DNA of 64,000 nt. Origin: an uncultured bacterium. Its GTDB lineage: Bacteria > Actinomycetota > Coriobacteriia > Coriobacteriales > Atopobiaceae. Below the pieces are notes generated by a model. That model was not told the DNA's origin. It saw only the letters and a list, made by a program, of their open reading frames with translations, and did not search any database. Positions 15,386-23,681 of this stretch are shown in pieces. The DNA lies in the NCBI GenBank assembly GCA_905215465.1, contig CAJMPT010000005.1, forward strand, positions 1-64,000. Direction: 5' to 3'. The position numbers were made by a program, and so were the translations under genes. How positions within the stretch are numbered: the stretch's first letter is position 1; each line of letters starts with the position of its first letter.

Positions 15386-16987
15386 CTACTCCCACTCAAT
15401 AGTCGCGGGCGGCTTGGACGTGATGTCGTAGCACACGCGGTTGGCGCCGGGGACCTCGGCGACGATTCGGCCGCTGATGCGAGCCAGCACGTCGTAGGGC
15501 AGCTTGGCCCAGTCCGCGGTCATGGCGTCGCTGGACTCAACCGCACGCAGGATGATCGGACGCTGGTAGGTGCGCTCGTCTCCCATGACGCCCACGGACT
15601 TGATGTCGGGAAGTACCGCAAAGTACTGCCAGCAAGAGTGCTCGGAGTTGCGCTCGCCGGTCTTCTCGAAGAGGCGCTGGTTGTAGGCGTCAAGCTCCTC
15701 GCGCACGATGGCGTCGGCGCCCTTCAGGATCTCGAGCTTCTCCTTGTCTACCGCGCCGATGATGCGGATGGCCAGGCCGGGGCCGGGGAACGGCTGACGG
15801 AAGACGATGTGCTCGGGCAGGCCGAGGGCCAGGCCCAGCGCGCGGACCTCGTCCTTGAAGAAGTGGTCAAGCGGCTCGATGAGGTCAAAGCTCACGCCCT
15901 CGGGGAAGGGGATGAGGTTGTGATGGCTCTTGATGGTGGACGCCTTGCCGCCCGTCTTGCGCGCGCCGGACTCGATGATGTCCGGATAGATGGTGCCCTG
16001 GGCCAGGAACTTCACCGGCTTGCCATCGGTCTCCAGCTGCTGGGCAACGGCGAAGAACTCCTTCCAGAACTGCGTGCCGATGATGCGGCGCTTCTCCTCG
16101 GGCTCGGTCACGCCGGCGAGAAGCTCGGCGTAGCGGTCCTCGGCGTGGACGTGGATGAAGTCGACGTCAAACTGCTTGGTGAAGACCTCCTCGACCTGCT
16201 CGGGCTCGTTCTTGCGCAGCAGGCCGTGGTTGATGAAGACGCAGGTCATCTGCTTGCCGATGGCGCGGGCGCCGAGGGCGGCCACCACGGAGGAGTCCAC
16301 ACCGCCGGAGAGGGCCAGAATGACGCGGTCGTCGCCGACCTTCTCGCGGAACTCGTTGGTCATGGTCTCAACGAGGTTGTCCATGCTCCAGTTCTTCTCC
16401 AGCCCGCAGATGGAGAAGAGGAAATTGGAGAGAATCTGCTGGCCGTGCTCGGTGTGCTTGACCTCGGGGTGGAACTGGGTGGTGTAGATCCTGCGCTCGG
16501 CGTTCTCCATGGCGGCCACGGGGCAGACGTCGGTGGAGGCGGTGACGGTGAAGCCCTCCGGGACCTCGCAGACGGAGTCGCGGTGGCTCATCCACACGGT
16601 CTGCCTGAGCGGCGTGGAGTTGAAGAGGACGGAGTCATGGTCGCGCTCGATGGTGGCCGGGCCGTACTCGCCGACCTCGGAGTGGGCGACCTTGCCGCCC
16701 AGCGTCACGGCCGTGATCTGGTGACCGTAGCAGAAGCCGAGCACGGGAACGCCCAGCTCGAAGATGGCCGGGTCGACGCGCGGCGCGTCCTCGGCGTAGA
16801 CGGAGGCGGGACCACCGGAGAGAATGAGCGCAGACGGGGCCATCTCGCGCAGCTCACTGGCAGAGATGTCGCACGGGACGATCTCAGAGTAGACGTTGAG
16901 GTCGCGCACGCGACGCGCGATCAGCTGGCCATACTGGGCGCCAAAGTCCAGGACGGCCACGAACTGCTTGGTGCTTGCTTGGCTCAT
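15386..16987 (-). CDS. guaA: GMP synthase (glutamine-hydrolysing)
   Basis: 533 residues from the ATG at 16987, with CGGAGG upstream. It converts XMP to GMP in purine synthesis. The class I glutamine amidotransferase domain has Cys86 in GFCYGHQ and the HPEVKHTEHG His/Glu pair; the ATP-pyrophosphatase domain has LSGGVDSS; the dimerization domain ends in KPPATIEWE, the normal GuaA C-terminus. So the adjacent mobile element leaves the gene intact. The 3' end of guaA is a known integration site for islands in several phyla. Confidence 0.96.
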   Translation of the reverse strand: MSQASTKQFVAVLDFGAQYGQLIARRVRDLNVYSEIVPCDISASELREMAPSALILSGGPASVYAEDAPRVDPAIFELGVPVLGFCYGHQITAVTLGGKVAHSEVGEYGPATIERDHDSVLFNSTPLRQTVWMSHRDSVCEVPEGFTVTASTDVCPVAAMENAERRIYTTQFHPEVKHTEHGQQILSNFLFSICGLEKNWSMDNLVETMTNEFREKVGDDRVILALSGGVDSSVVAALGARAIGKQMTCVFINHGLLRKNEPEQVEEVFTKQFDVDFIHVHAEDRYAELLAGVTEPEEKRRIIGTQFWKEFFAVAQQLETDGKPVKFLAQGTIYPDIIESGARKTGGKASTIKSHHNLIPFPEGVSFDLIEPLDHFFKDEVRALGLALGLPEHIVFRQPFPGPGLAIRIIGAVDKEKLEILKGADAIVREELDAYNQRLFEKTGERNSEHSCWQYFAVLPDIKSVGVMGDERTYQRPIILRAVESSDAMTADWAKLPYDVLARISGRIVAEVPGANRVCYDITSKPPATIEWE

Positions 16988-17184
16988 GTATCCTCCGCTT
17001 TCGAAGACCAAATGCTCCAATCGGGCTTTTTCCTTAGTCATCATACGTTACTCCAGTTGGGCATTTTTTGGGCGATAGCTGCTTTTTTGTCCACCTTCAC
17101 GCCCTGCACACTCCCCTCCCCTATTCTTTGTTGAGTTTACTGAACAGCAGCGACCCCGAGCCGCACTGACAGGAAGGGCCTCTT

Positions 17185-18774
17185 TTGGCTGGCAGAAGAC
17201 CCCACAAGCGTATGACCGGCGCCGAGCAGGCGCGTCTTTCTCGCAGTAGGTTCGAGCAACCCCAGGGAGGCGCCGGCCGTCACTCGGCCGCGGGCGTCCC
17301 GCCCACCACGCGCGCCCCCCAGGGGGCCGCAGGCTACCAGGAGGTTGGCACGACGAGAAGCACCCGCCAGCAGCGCAGCCAGCGCGATTCTCGCCGAGCG
17401 GGTGTCGCACAGCACGCGACCTCTCGCGCCGAGGGTGTGGCGGCCTACAGCGCTCGCCGCAAGAAGGGCGGAGCCGGCAAGGTCGTGCGCACCGTGCTCA
17501 TTGCGGTGGGCATCATTCTGGCAACGGCTGGCGGCGCGTTTGCCTGGTACGTCAACAACATCAACAGCCGCCTGGGCGAGGGCATCACCGCAGAGCTAAG
17601 GCAGCAGCTCGTCGAGGTCAAGCCGCAGGACCCGTTCTACATGCTGCTTCTTGGCGTGGACAAAGACGAGGCACGCGCCGAGGACTGGGGCAGCTCCACG
17701 GCCAACTTCCGCTCCGACACCATCATCCTTGCGCGCGTCGACCCGCCCGCGCAGAAGGTGACGCTGGTCTCCATTCCGCGCGACACCCTCGTTGACATGG
17801 GCGAGCACGGCGAGCAGAAGATCAACGCGGCCTACTCGTATGGCGGCGCGGCATACATGACCGAGGTCGTCTCCAAGTTTGCCGGCGTAAAGATCTCCCA
17901 CTACGCGGAGCTGGACTTTGAGCAGTTCACGTCCATCGTGGATACCATCGGTGGAGTCGAGGTCGACCTGCCCGTCGCCATCTCTGACCCCGACTACGCG
18001 GAGATCGAGCTGCCCGCCGGCGTGCAGACGCTCAATGGCACGCAGGCCCTGGGGCTGTGCCGCAGCCGCCACGCCTACGACGAGTACGGTGGCGGTGACT
18101 TCTATCGCGCCGCCAACCAGCGCATGATCATTGGCGCCATCGTCAAGAAGGTACTGAAGCTTGACGCGCTCAGCATGTCCAGCACCGTCTCCGAGCTGGC
18201 CAACAGTGTGACCACGGACTTCAGCGCAACGGACATCCTGGGCCTCGCCATGCAGTTCAAGGACTTTGACGTCGACACCGGGTTCTATTCCGGACAGACG
18301 CCCACCATCTCCAGCTACATCAACAAGGGCTGGTACGAGCTGCCGGACGCCGACGCGTGGAAGACCATGATGGAGCGCGTCGACCAGGGCCTTCCCCCGT
18401 ATGAGAGCTCCGACCAGGACATCACCGCAGGCGTCGCGGGCTCCATTGGCGTGAGCTCCGACGACGGTGCCAGCAGCAGCAAGGGCAGCGCGGTCATGAG
18501 CGGCAGCGTCCTCGTGCTCAACGGTACCAGCACCAGCGGGTTTGCCGCCAACAAGGCAAACGCCCTTAACAGCAAGGGCTTCACCGCCACCGCCGACAAC
18601 GCCGACGCCTCCGATACCAAGACGACCAAGATCGTCTACAACAGCGGCGCCGAGGCCAAGGCCGTTGGCGTGGCCGAGACCCTGGGCGTCGACGCCGCCA
18701 ATATCAGCGAGAACGATGGCAGCTACTCCACAAAGTATGACGTGGTCGTCCTGTTGGGATCCGACCTCACATAG
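17185..18774 (+). CDS. LytR-CpsA-Psr (LCP) family cell-wall glycopolymer ligase
   Basis: 529 residues from a TTG preceded by AGGAAGGG; an ATG at 17212 lacks a ribosome site. A long basic, disordered cytoplasmic N-terminus is followed by one membrane helix (about 100-122). The LCP domain shows LLLGVDKDE, RSDTIILARVD, SIPRDTLV and the later LCRSRHAYDEYGGGDFYRAANQR with the catalytic arginines. A C-terminal LytR_C-like domain begins at VLVLNGTSTSGFA. LCP enzymes attach teichoic acid or polysaccharide to peptidoglycan outside the membrane. It is divergent from guaA. Confidence 0.9.
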   Translation: MAGRRPHKRMTGAEQARLSRSRFEQPQGGAGRHSAAGVPPTTRAPQGAAGYQEVGTTRSTRQQRSQRDSRRAGVAQHATSRAEGVAAYSARRKKGGAGKVVRTVLIAVGIILATAGGAFAWYVNNINSRLGEGITAELRQQLVEVKPQDPFYMLLLGVDKDEARAEDWGSSTANFRSDTIILARVDPPAQKVTLVSIPRDTLVDMGEHGEQKINAAYSYGGAAYMTEVVSKFAGVKISHYAELDFEQFTSIVDTIGGVEVDLPVAISDPDYAEIELPAGVQTLNGTQALGLCRSRHAYDEYGGGDFYRAANQRMIIGAIVKKVLKLDALSMSSTVSELANSVTTDFSATDILGLAMQFKDFDVDTGFYSGQTPTISSYINKGWYELPDADAWKTMMERVDQGLPPYESSDQDITAGVAGSIGVSSDDGASSSKGSAVMSGSVLVLNGTSTSGFAANKANALNSKGFTATADNADASDTKTTKIVYNSGAEAKAVGVAETLGVDAANISENDGSYSTKYDVVVLLGSDLT

Positions 18775-18798
18775 CAAGCTCTGACAGAGAGCGTGCCA

Positions 18799-18845
18799 AG
18801 ACCCGCCCCGCAGCCCGAAACCAGGCTCCGGGGCGGGTCTTTTTG
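18799..18845 (+). terminator. Strong terminator after the LCP gene
   Basis: AGACCCGCCCCG pairs with CGGGGCGGGTCT across an 18-nt loop, followed by TTTTTGTT. Confidence 0.9.
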
Positions 18846-18876
18846 TTAACGTGCAAGGACCTGCCGTGACTCGGCG

Positions 18877-19154
18877 TCCGCTTGGGCCCCAAAACCCGTG
18901 CAGAACCGACCTTGGTGTGAGCCGTCCGGGAACGGCTGTACAAAAGCGACCTTCGTGCGAGTGCCTTCGGGAGGTTCCCGCCGGAGGCCGGGCAGTTTTA
19001 TGCAGGGCACACACCCAAATCCTGCGGTTTCGCCTCCGGATTATTCACTGATATTTTGATATTCCCTTCAACACAAGAAATAGGGCTCACACCAAGGCCG
19101 CTTCTGCACGCCGCCCGGCAAATCCCTCACACCAAGGCCAGTTCCGTGCAACCG
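18877..19154 (+). repeat. 280-nt intergenic repeat, copy 1
   Basis: It matches the sequence at 26614-26893 almost end to end, in direct orientation, at roughly 85 percent by eye. Each copy contains four versions of a 24-nt unit with the core GACCTTGGTGTGAG: two direct (18898-18921, 18938-18961) and two inverted (19086-19109, 19126-19149). No ORF is credible. Confidence 0.85.
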
Positions 19155-19170
19155 CTTCTCGGCACCAGCC

Positions 19171-19872
19171 TCAGCGAACCACAAATCGGTGCGACATCAA
19201 GAACAGGGCGCTTATAACCAGGCAGCTTGAATGACCCAAGAGCTCGACCATGTACCTGCCCAGCAAGACTCCTGTGCCAAACGCCATCACAATGGCCAGG
19301 TATCGAAAGGCGCGGTGCCGTTCGTGCGCATTCCCGCGGGCAAAGCCCTCGTACAGGCTATTTCCGAGCGACCTAAGATTTCCGGTGATGAACACCCCCG
19401 CATACGCCGACTTGGTTCCAAACTGCCTGAACGTTTGAAACGTCATCGCCGCAAGGAAGGAGACGACGCTGTTTGCAAACAGGTCAGTCAGGCCGCCGGA
19501 GAGGAGCGACAACAGGGCAAATCCCAATGCCTCAAAATCCGCAACCCAGTGCTGCGCACGAAAACGATCTCCTCCGCACAGCGCAGCCGTCACGTGTCGT
19601 GCCATGACAATGCCCGCAAGGAAGGCGCCTATGGGAACGAGGTAGCGAACGGCACCGCGGATATCTCCAGCCGCAAGCGAGAGCACCAAGAGAACGTAGT
19701 TTCCCGTCTGTCCGTTTGCAAACACGCCGCCATGCAGCAAATAGGAAAACGCATCCATATGCCCGCCAGCAAGGGAGACGACCAGCCCAAGGGTGACCCT
19801 CTCAGAGACGGGCTCGGCTGGCGTCTCCCCACCGACAGGCCTATTCGTCGTCTTCCCCAACCTCGGCCGCAT
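19171..19872 (-). CDS. DUF1275 (YoaK-like) membrane protein
   Basis: 233 residues with about six membrane helices. Family hallmarks are visible: LAGGHMDAFSYLLHGGVFANGQTGNYV and MTFQTFRQFGTKSAYAGVFITGNLRSLG. The family's function is unknown; a transport role is often proposed. It overlaps the EIIA gene by 32 nt, so it belongs to the PTS operon, which is unusual company. The first 25 residues are not typical and a later start is possible. Confidence 0.8.
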   Translation of the reverse strand: MRPRLGKTTNRPVGGETPAEPVSERVTLGLVVSLAGGHMDAFSYLLHGGVFANGQTGNYVLLVLSLAAGDIRGAVRYLVPIGAFLAGIVMARHVTAALCGGDRFRAQHWVADFEALGFALLSLLSGGLTDLFANSVVSFLAAMTFQTFRQFGTKSAYAGVFITGNLRSLGNSLYEGFARGNAHERHRAFRYLAIVMAFGTGVLLGRYMVELLGHSSCLVISALFLMSHRFVVR

Positions 19873-20242
19873 AGGTGTTCACGAGAACCATGGCGGAACG
19901 CGCCTGCTCAAGCGCTGCGCTGATAATCTCTGTGGAAAGGGGTTCCGCAGAGAGAGCAAGCTCAAGGCACAGAGCAACATTGACACCCGCCACCAGGAAG
20001 ACCCGGTCGCTAATATAGGGAGCAAACGCCTGGTTGACGCTCCCTTGCAGGATGTCCGTAAGCACAAGGACCTCGTCCTCCGGAGCAACCGAGGCAAACG
20101 CGGCAGCCACCTGCTCCTCCAGCGGCGTCTCGTCAACGTACGCGCACACCGCCCTCATGTTCTCGACGCCCCCGATGAACTCAAGCGTGTCTGCAAGACC
20201 CTCGGCAAACCGATGGTGCGATGCAATGATGACGTGCCTCAT
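19841..20242 (-). CDS. PTS EIIA, mannose family
   Basis: 133 residues. The phosphoryl-accepting His is in the N-terminal MRHVIIASHHRFAEGLADTL (His9 or His10). DEVLVLTDILQGSVNQA is the second conserved segment of this family. It passes phosphate from HPr to EIIB. It starts 4 nt inside the end of the hydrolase gene with GAGGAG upstream, and is separate from EIIB here rather than fused. Confidence 0.88.
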   Translation of the reverse strand: MRHVIIASHHRFAEGLADTLEFIGGVENMRAVCAYVDETPLEEQVAAAFASVAPEDEVLVLTDILQGSVNQAFAPYISDRVFLVAGVNVALCLELALSAEPLSTEIISAALEQARSAMVLVNTYAAEVGEDDE

Positions 20243-21462
20243 AACTGCTCCTCAAATGCGTCAAGAACCTTCTCGATGCCGCCCGGGGGCAGCTTGGTGA
20301 CAAAGGATTCGTAGCCAAGTCCAAAATCGCCCTCGGGAACGAAATAACCCTGAGAATCGTTTGCATAACCTATGACTATGCAGGTCTTTCCGGGGAACAT
20401 CCCCTTAATCCGCATCCCCAAGGTACTGCCAAGCTCGCCCGGGAAGGTCACGAAGACGATATCCCCCAGCTCGATGATTCTCATGGCGATGGGAAACGTC
20501 ACGCGCTCGACATCGAGCTTCGCCGAGAGCTTGGAGACCTCGGTCGCAGCAAGCTTGCGCGCGTCGGTCGAAGACCCCTCGTCCGAAAGCACCGCCTTCG
20601 CCTCAGCGAGCTGTGCTCTGTAGCTGGGAAAATACTGCGTGTTATCGTAGTCCACCCGATAGACGAACTCCCTCGCAGAGGGCGCATCCAAATGCAGGGG
20701 CTCAAAGCTGCCCTTCATGAGCTCGGCGGCAATGCCGCAAGAGACCCTCTTGAGCTCGGCAAAGTCGTTGCCCTGTCGGAACTGCCGGTTTCCAAGGTCT
20801 CCCGAGGCTCCCGTGAAGGCATACGGCACCACGCCCAACCACTCTGCCAGCTCGGCACGCACGGCACCCTGCAGGTCCGAGGTGATGAGCATGTTGGTGG
20901 GACCCACCACGGTCGAGTGGCAGTTGAAGTTCTGCATTGCCGCAACAACCTTGCCTCCCGCATCAACAAACCGGATGACGAAGGCCTCGTCGTCAAATGG
21001 CTTCTCGATGCTGTTGCGGTTTGAATACCATCCGCGCACGTGCGTGGCAAGAATCTGCGGCGTCACCTCAACCAGCCCGTCAGGCAGCTTCGAGGCCGCC
21101 TGGACCACAAGACCCGTCACCAGGTCGGCATAGCCGGGCGTGTCATGGTCGATGAGGCTGTCATCTCGAAGTCCGTTGGGACACGAATGGGAGTGGATCG
21201 TACTGGTGACTAGCAGCTCGTCCTCGAGCCCGAGCAGCTCGCACAGCTGACGGCGCATCCCCCCTATGCGAGAAAGGCTCATGAGACACACGTCCACACC
21301 CACAAAGAGAGTGCGCCTCCCTGCCTCCTCGATGAGGAGAAGGACGGCAAGAGGCTCGTCATGCACGCCCTGGCCGGGCTGCTGGCGCAGGTCGTTCAGA
21401 TAGCCATCCAGATAGAAGACGCCAGGCGGCGTGATGGAAACGGTTGTGGTTGAGACCTTCAT
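20239..21462 (-). CDS. Neutral/alkaline ceramidase-like hydrolase in the PTS operon
   Basis: 407 residues without a signal peptide, so cytoplasmic. It resembles the N-terminal domain of neutral ceramidases: TSTIHSHSCPNG with metal-ligand histidines, NFNCHSTVVGPTN, the ITSDLQGAVRAELAEW segment, and VFVTFPGELGS near the end. It is shorter than true ceramidases and probably hydrolyses an amide or ester of an imported, phosphorylated sugar derivative; this is inference from context. It sits between EIID and EIIA with a 4-nt overlap to the latter. Confidence 0.72.
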   Translation of the reverse strand: MKVSTTTVSITPPGVFYLDGYLNDLRQQPGQGVHDEPLAVLLLIEEAGRRTLFVGVDVCLMSLSRIGGMRRQLCELLGLEDELLVTSTIHSHSCPNGLRDDSLIDHDTPGYADLVTGLVVQAASKLPDGLVEVTPQILATHVRGWYSNRNSIEKPFDDEAFVIRFVDAGGKVVAAMQNFNCHSTVVGPTNMLITSDLQGAVRAELAEWLGVVPYAFTGASGDLGNRQFRQGNDFAELKRVSCGIAAELMKGSFEPLHLDAPSAREFVYRVDYDNTQYFPSYRAQLAEAKAVLSDEGSSTDARKLAATEVSKLSAKLDVERVTFPIAMRIIELGDIVFVTFPGELGSTLGMRIKGMFPGKTCIVIGYANDSQGYFVPEGDFGLGYESFVTKLPPGGIEKVLDAFEEQL

Positions 21463-21514
21463 GCTTCCCCCAAACAGGGCCGCCGGGATGCCCCCGCACC
21501 CCGGCGGCTAAAGC

Positions 21515-22345
21515 CTATCCCAGGATGCCAAAGGCGGCGCAAACCCAGGAGACGACGATGATTCCAATGATGAGGACGTTCGTGGAGACCTTCTTCTTGA
21601 GGAGCTGATAGACCAGCACGGTCGCCATCACGGGAAGGAACCCAGTCAGGATCTTGTCGAAGAGCTGCTCCTGAAGGCCGAAGCTCGCATCACCGATGGC
21701 AATGGCAAGCGGCGTGGAGATCTTGATGACCGAGGGGATGAGGGCGCCGACCACCGTAAGGCCCAGGACGGACATGGCCTCGGAGAGCGCGGCCACCTTG
21801 TCCGCCAGCGTAGTGATGATCGCGGAGCCAAACTTGTAGCCCCAGCTCCAGCTCTTGACCTTGAGGCCAAGGCTGCACACGAGCATGACCAGGGCAAAGA
21901 TGATGGCACCAAGCGGATTGCCCTCCTGGCCCATGTAGGCGGCCATGGAGCCAAAAATCGTGGGAATCATGACCCACAGCAGGGCGTCACCGATGCCAGA
22001 GATGGAGCCCATAAGGCCAACCTTGAGGTCCTGGACGGCGTCGAGGGCATCCGTCTTGCCCTCCTCCTCGATGGCCAGGCCGGCGCCCAGCAGGAAGCCA
22101 GCGACGGGCGGCGTGGCATTGAAGTACTTGCCGGCGTTTGCCAGAGACTTGCGGTAGGCCTCGTCGTCATCGCCGTAGATCTTCTTCAGGGCGTCCGCCT
22201 CGGCAAAGACGACGGACGGGGCAAGCTGGGTCTCGTAGTTGAAGCCGTTCACGGACATGCACCAGCGACGTCCGCACTTGTTGAGGTCCTTCTCGGTCAG
22301 GACCTTGCCCTCGGTCTTCTCGGGCGCGACGGTGGCGTTACTCAT
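21515..22345 (-). CDS. PTS EIID, mannose family
   Basis: 276 residues from the ATG at 22345, inside the end of the EIIC gene. It has the family order: LTEKDLNKCGRRW, the soluble segment with GDDDEAYRKSLANAGKYFNATP, VQDLKVGLMGSISGIGDALLW, and C-terminal membrane helices. Together with EIIC it forms the sugar-transporting membrane complex. Confidence 0.93.
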   Translation of the reverse strand: MSNATVAPEKTEGKVLTEKDLNKCGRRWCMSVNGFNYETQLAPSVVFAEADALKKIYGDDDEAYRKSLANAGKYFNATPPVAGFLLGAGLAIEEEGKTDALDAVQDLKVGLMGSISGIGDALLWVMIPTIFGSMAAYMGQEGNPLGAIIFALVMLVCSLGLKVKSWSWGYKFGSAIITTLADKVAALSEAMSVLGLTVVGALIPSVIKISTPLAIAIGDASFGLQEQLFDKILTGFLPVMATVLVYQLLKKKVSTNVLIIGIIVVSWVCAAFGILG

Positions 22346-23114
22346 CTTCAAGAACCCCCTCATTGGTGGTCGTGGCAACAGAGGCGCTGGTCAGCTTCTT
22401 GTAGACCTCGTAGGCGGCAGCTCCGCCCAGAATGGCGATGGGCAGGATGGCAAGGCCCAGGTAGGCGGAGAGCACGAAGCCCACGGCAAGGAAGCTGAAG
22501 TACTGCTTGACGGGCATGTAGGAGAGAAGCGCAGCCATGCCGATGACGGGAAGGATGCCGCCGGCAATGGAGAGGCCGGTGGTGAACCAGGCGGGCATGG
22601 CAGAGATGACGCCGTTGACTACGGCCTCGCCAAAGAGGAGAACCAGGAACATGGGGATGGCGTCGGTCAGGCCAAAGAACAGGGGGCCAAGGAAGGTGAC
22701 GTGCTTCATCTTGGAGTACTCACCGGCCTGGGCGTAGGCAGCCTGCTTGCGGGCCATGAAGCCGTTCAGGACCTTGGCAACCACGTCAAGCTGAACGCCC
22801 AGGGTGCCGACGGCGATGCCGGCCGCAAGGCCAACGCCCATGTCCTGGCCCGTGGTGATGGTGATGACGGTTCCGACCATAGCGCCGAGGGGCCAGTCGG
22901 GAACGGAGGAGCCGGCAATAGCGGCAACGCCTAGGGACATCAGCTGGACGGAGGCGCCAATGGTGAGGCCGGTCAGGCCGTCACCCAGAATGAGGCCGAC
23001 GATCCAGGCATACAGGACGGCGTCGTAGTTGAGGACCTGCGTTCCATAGCGCTCGATGCGATAGAGAAACGCCAGGACGGTGATGATGACGATCTGCCAG
23101 ACGGCAATCTGCAT
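22338..23114 (-). CDS. PTS EIIC, mannose/sorbose family
   Basis: 258 residues with about seven helices. The start is MQIAVWQIVIITVLAFLYRIE with AGGAG upstream. GLILGDGLTGLTIGASVQLMSLG is the conserved EIIC-Man segment. It forms the sugar channel with EIID. It overlaps the EIID gene by 8 nt. Confidence 0.93.
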   Translation of the reverse strand: MQIAVWQIVIITVLAFLYRIERYGTQVLNYDAVLYAWIVGLILGDGLTGLTIGASVQLMSLGVAAIAGSSVPDWPLGAMVGTVITITTGQDMGVGLAAGIAVGTLGVQLDVVAKVLNGFMARKQAAYAQAGEYSKMKHVTFLGPLFFGLTDAIPMFLVLLFGEAVVNGVISAMPAWFTTGLSIAGGILPVIGMAALLSYMPVKQYFSFLAVGFVLSAYLGLAILPIAILGGAAAYEVYKKLTSASVATTTNEGVLEDE

Positions 23115-23129
23115 GGAAGCTCACTCCTC

Positions 23130-23618
23130 TCAGAGGGAGACGTACTTGGAAAGGGGCTCGCACTTGTCGGCGCACACGTACTGGACGGTGATGTCGCAGC
23201 CGTTGCCGGCGATGGCGGAGTAGGTGGGAACCTGGGAGTCCAGAACGTAGGCGCGGCGGCTCACCTGCGTTGCGCCAACGCCCTCGGCCGGATCGACGGT
23301 GCCGCCCACGGTCAGGCGCGGAACCTTCTGCCCCGCCTCCTGGAGGTCAAGGACAACCTGCGGGTCCCTGACCACAACGAAGACGGTGTGGTCGTCGTAC
23401 TTGCCCGCCGCAAAGTTGGCATAGGCGGTCTCGCGGCTGATGATGGAGAGCGCCACGCCCGCGGGCTTGGCCATCCTCATGCCGGCCTTCTTGGTGGGGT
23501 CGTTTGCGTACTCGTCATCGATGATCATGAGGCGCTGCGGATGAAACTCCGGGACCCACTGGGTCGCAACGATGCCGTGAAGCAGGCGATTGTCGATGCG
23601 TGCTGCGATGATGCTCAT
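23130..23618 (-). CDS. PTS EIIB, mannose/sorbose family
   Basis: 162 residues. The phosphorylated His is in ARIDNRLLHGIVATQW (His14). IDDEYANDPTKKAGMRMAKPAGV is the second conserved block. GGAGGGGG lies ahead of the ATG. First gene of the structural operon, 63 nt after the regulator gene. Confidence 0.93.
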   Translation of the reverse strand: MSIIAARIDNRLLHGIVATQWVPEFHPQRLMIIDDEYANDPTKKAGMRMAKPAGVALSIISRETAYANFAAGKYDDHTVFVVVRDPQVVLDLQEAGQKVPRLTVGGTVDPAEGVGATQVSRRAYVLDSQVPTYSAIAGNGCDITVQYVCADKCEPLSKYVSL

Positions 23619-23681
23619 CGCGCCCCCTCCTTTCGGGATGCGTGTTCTTCTCGCCGCCTGCGTCTGCGGACGGCGCGGCTC

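Noticed and set aside
23619..23681. Sigma-54 promoter before EIIB
   Set aside because: No TGGC/TTGC pair with the right spacing in the gap.
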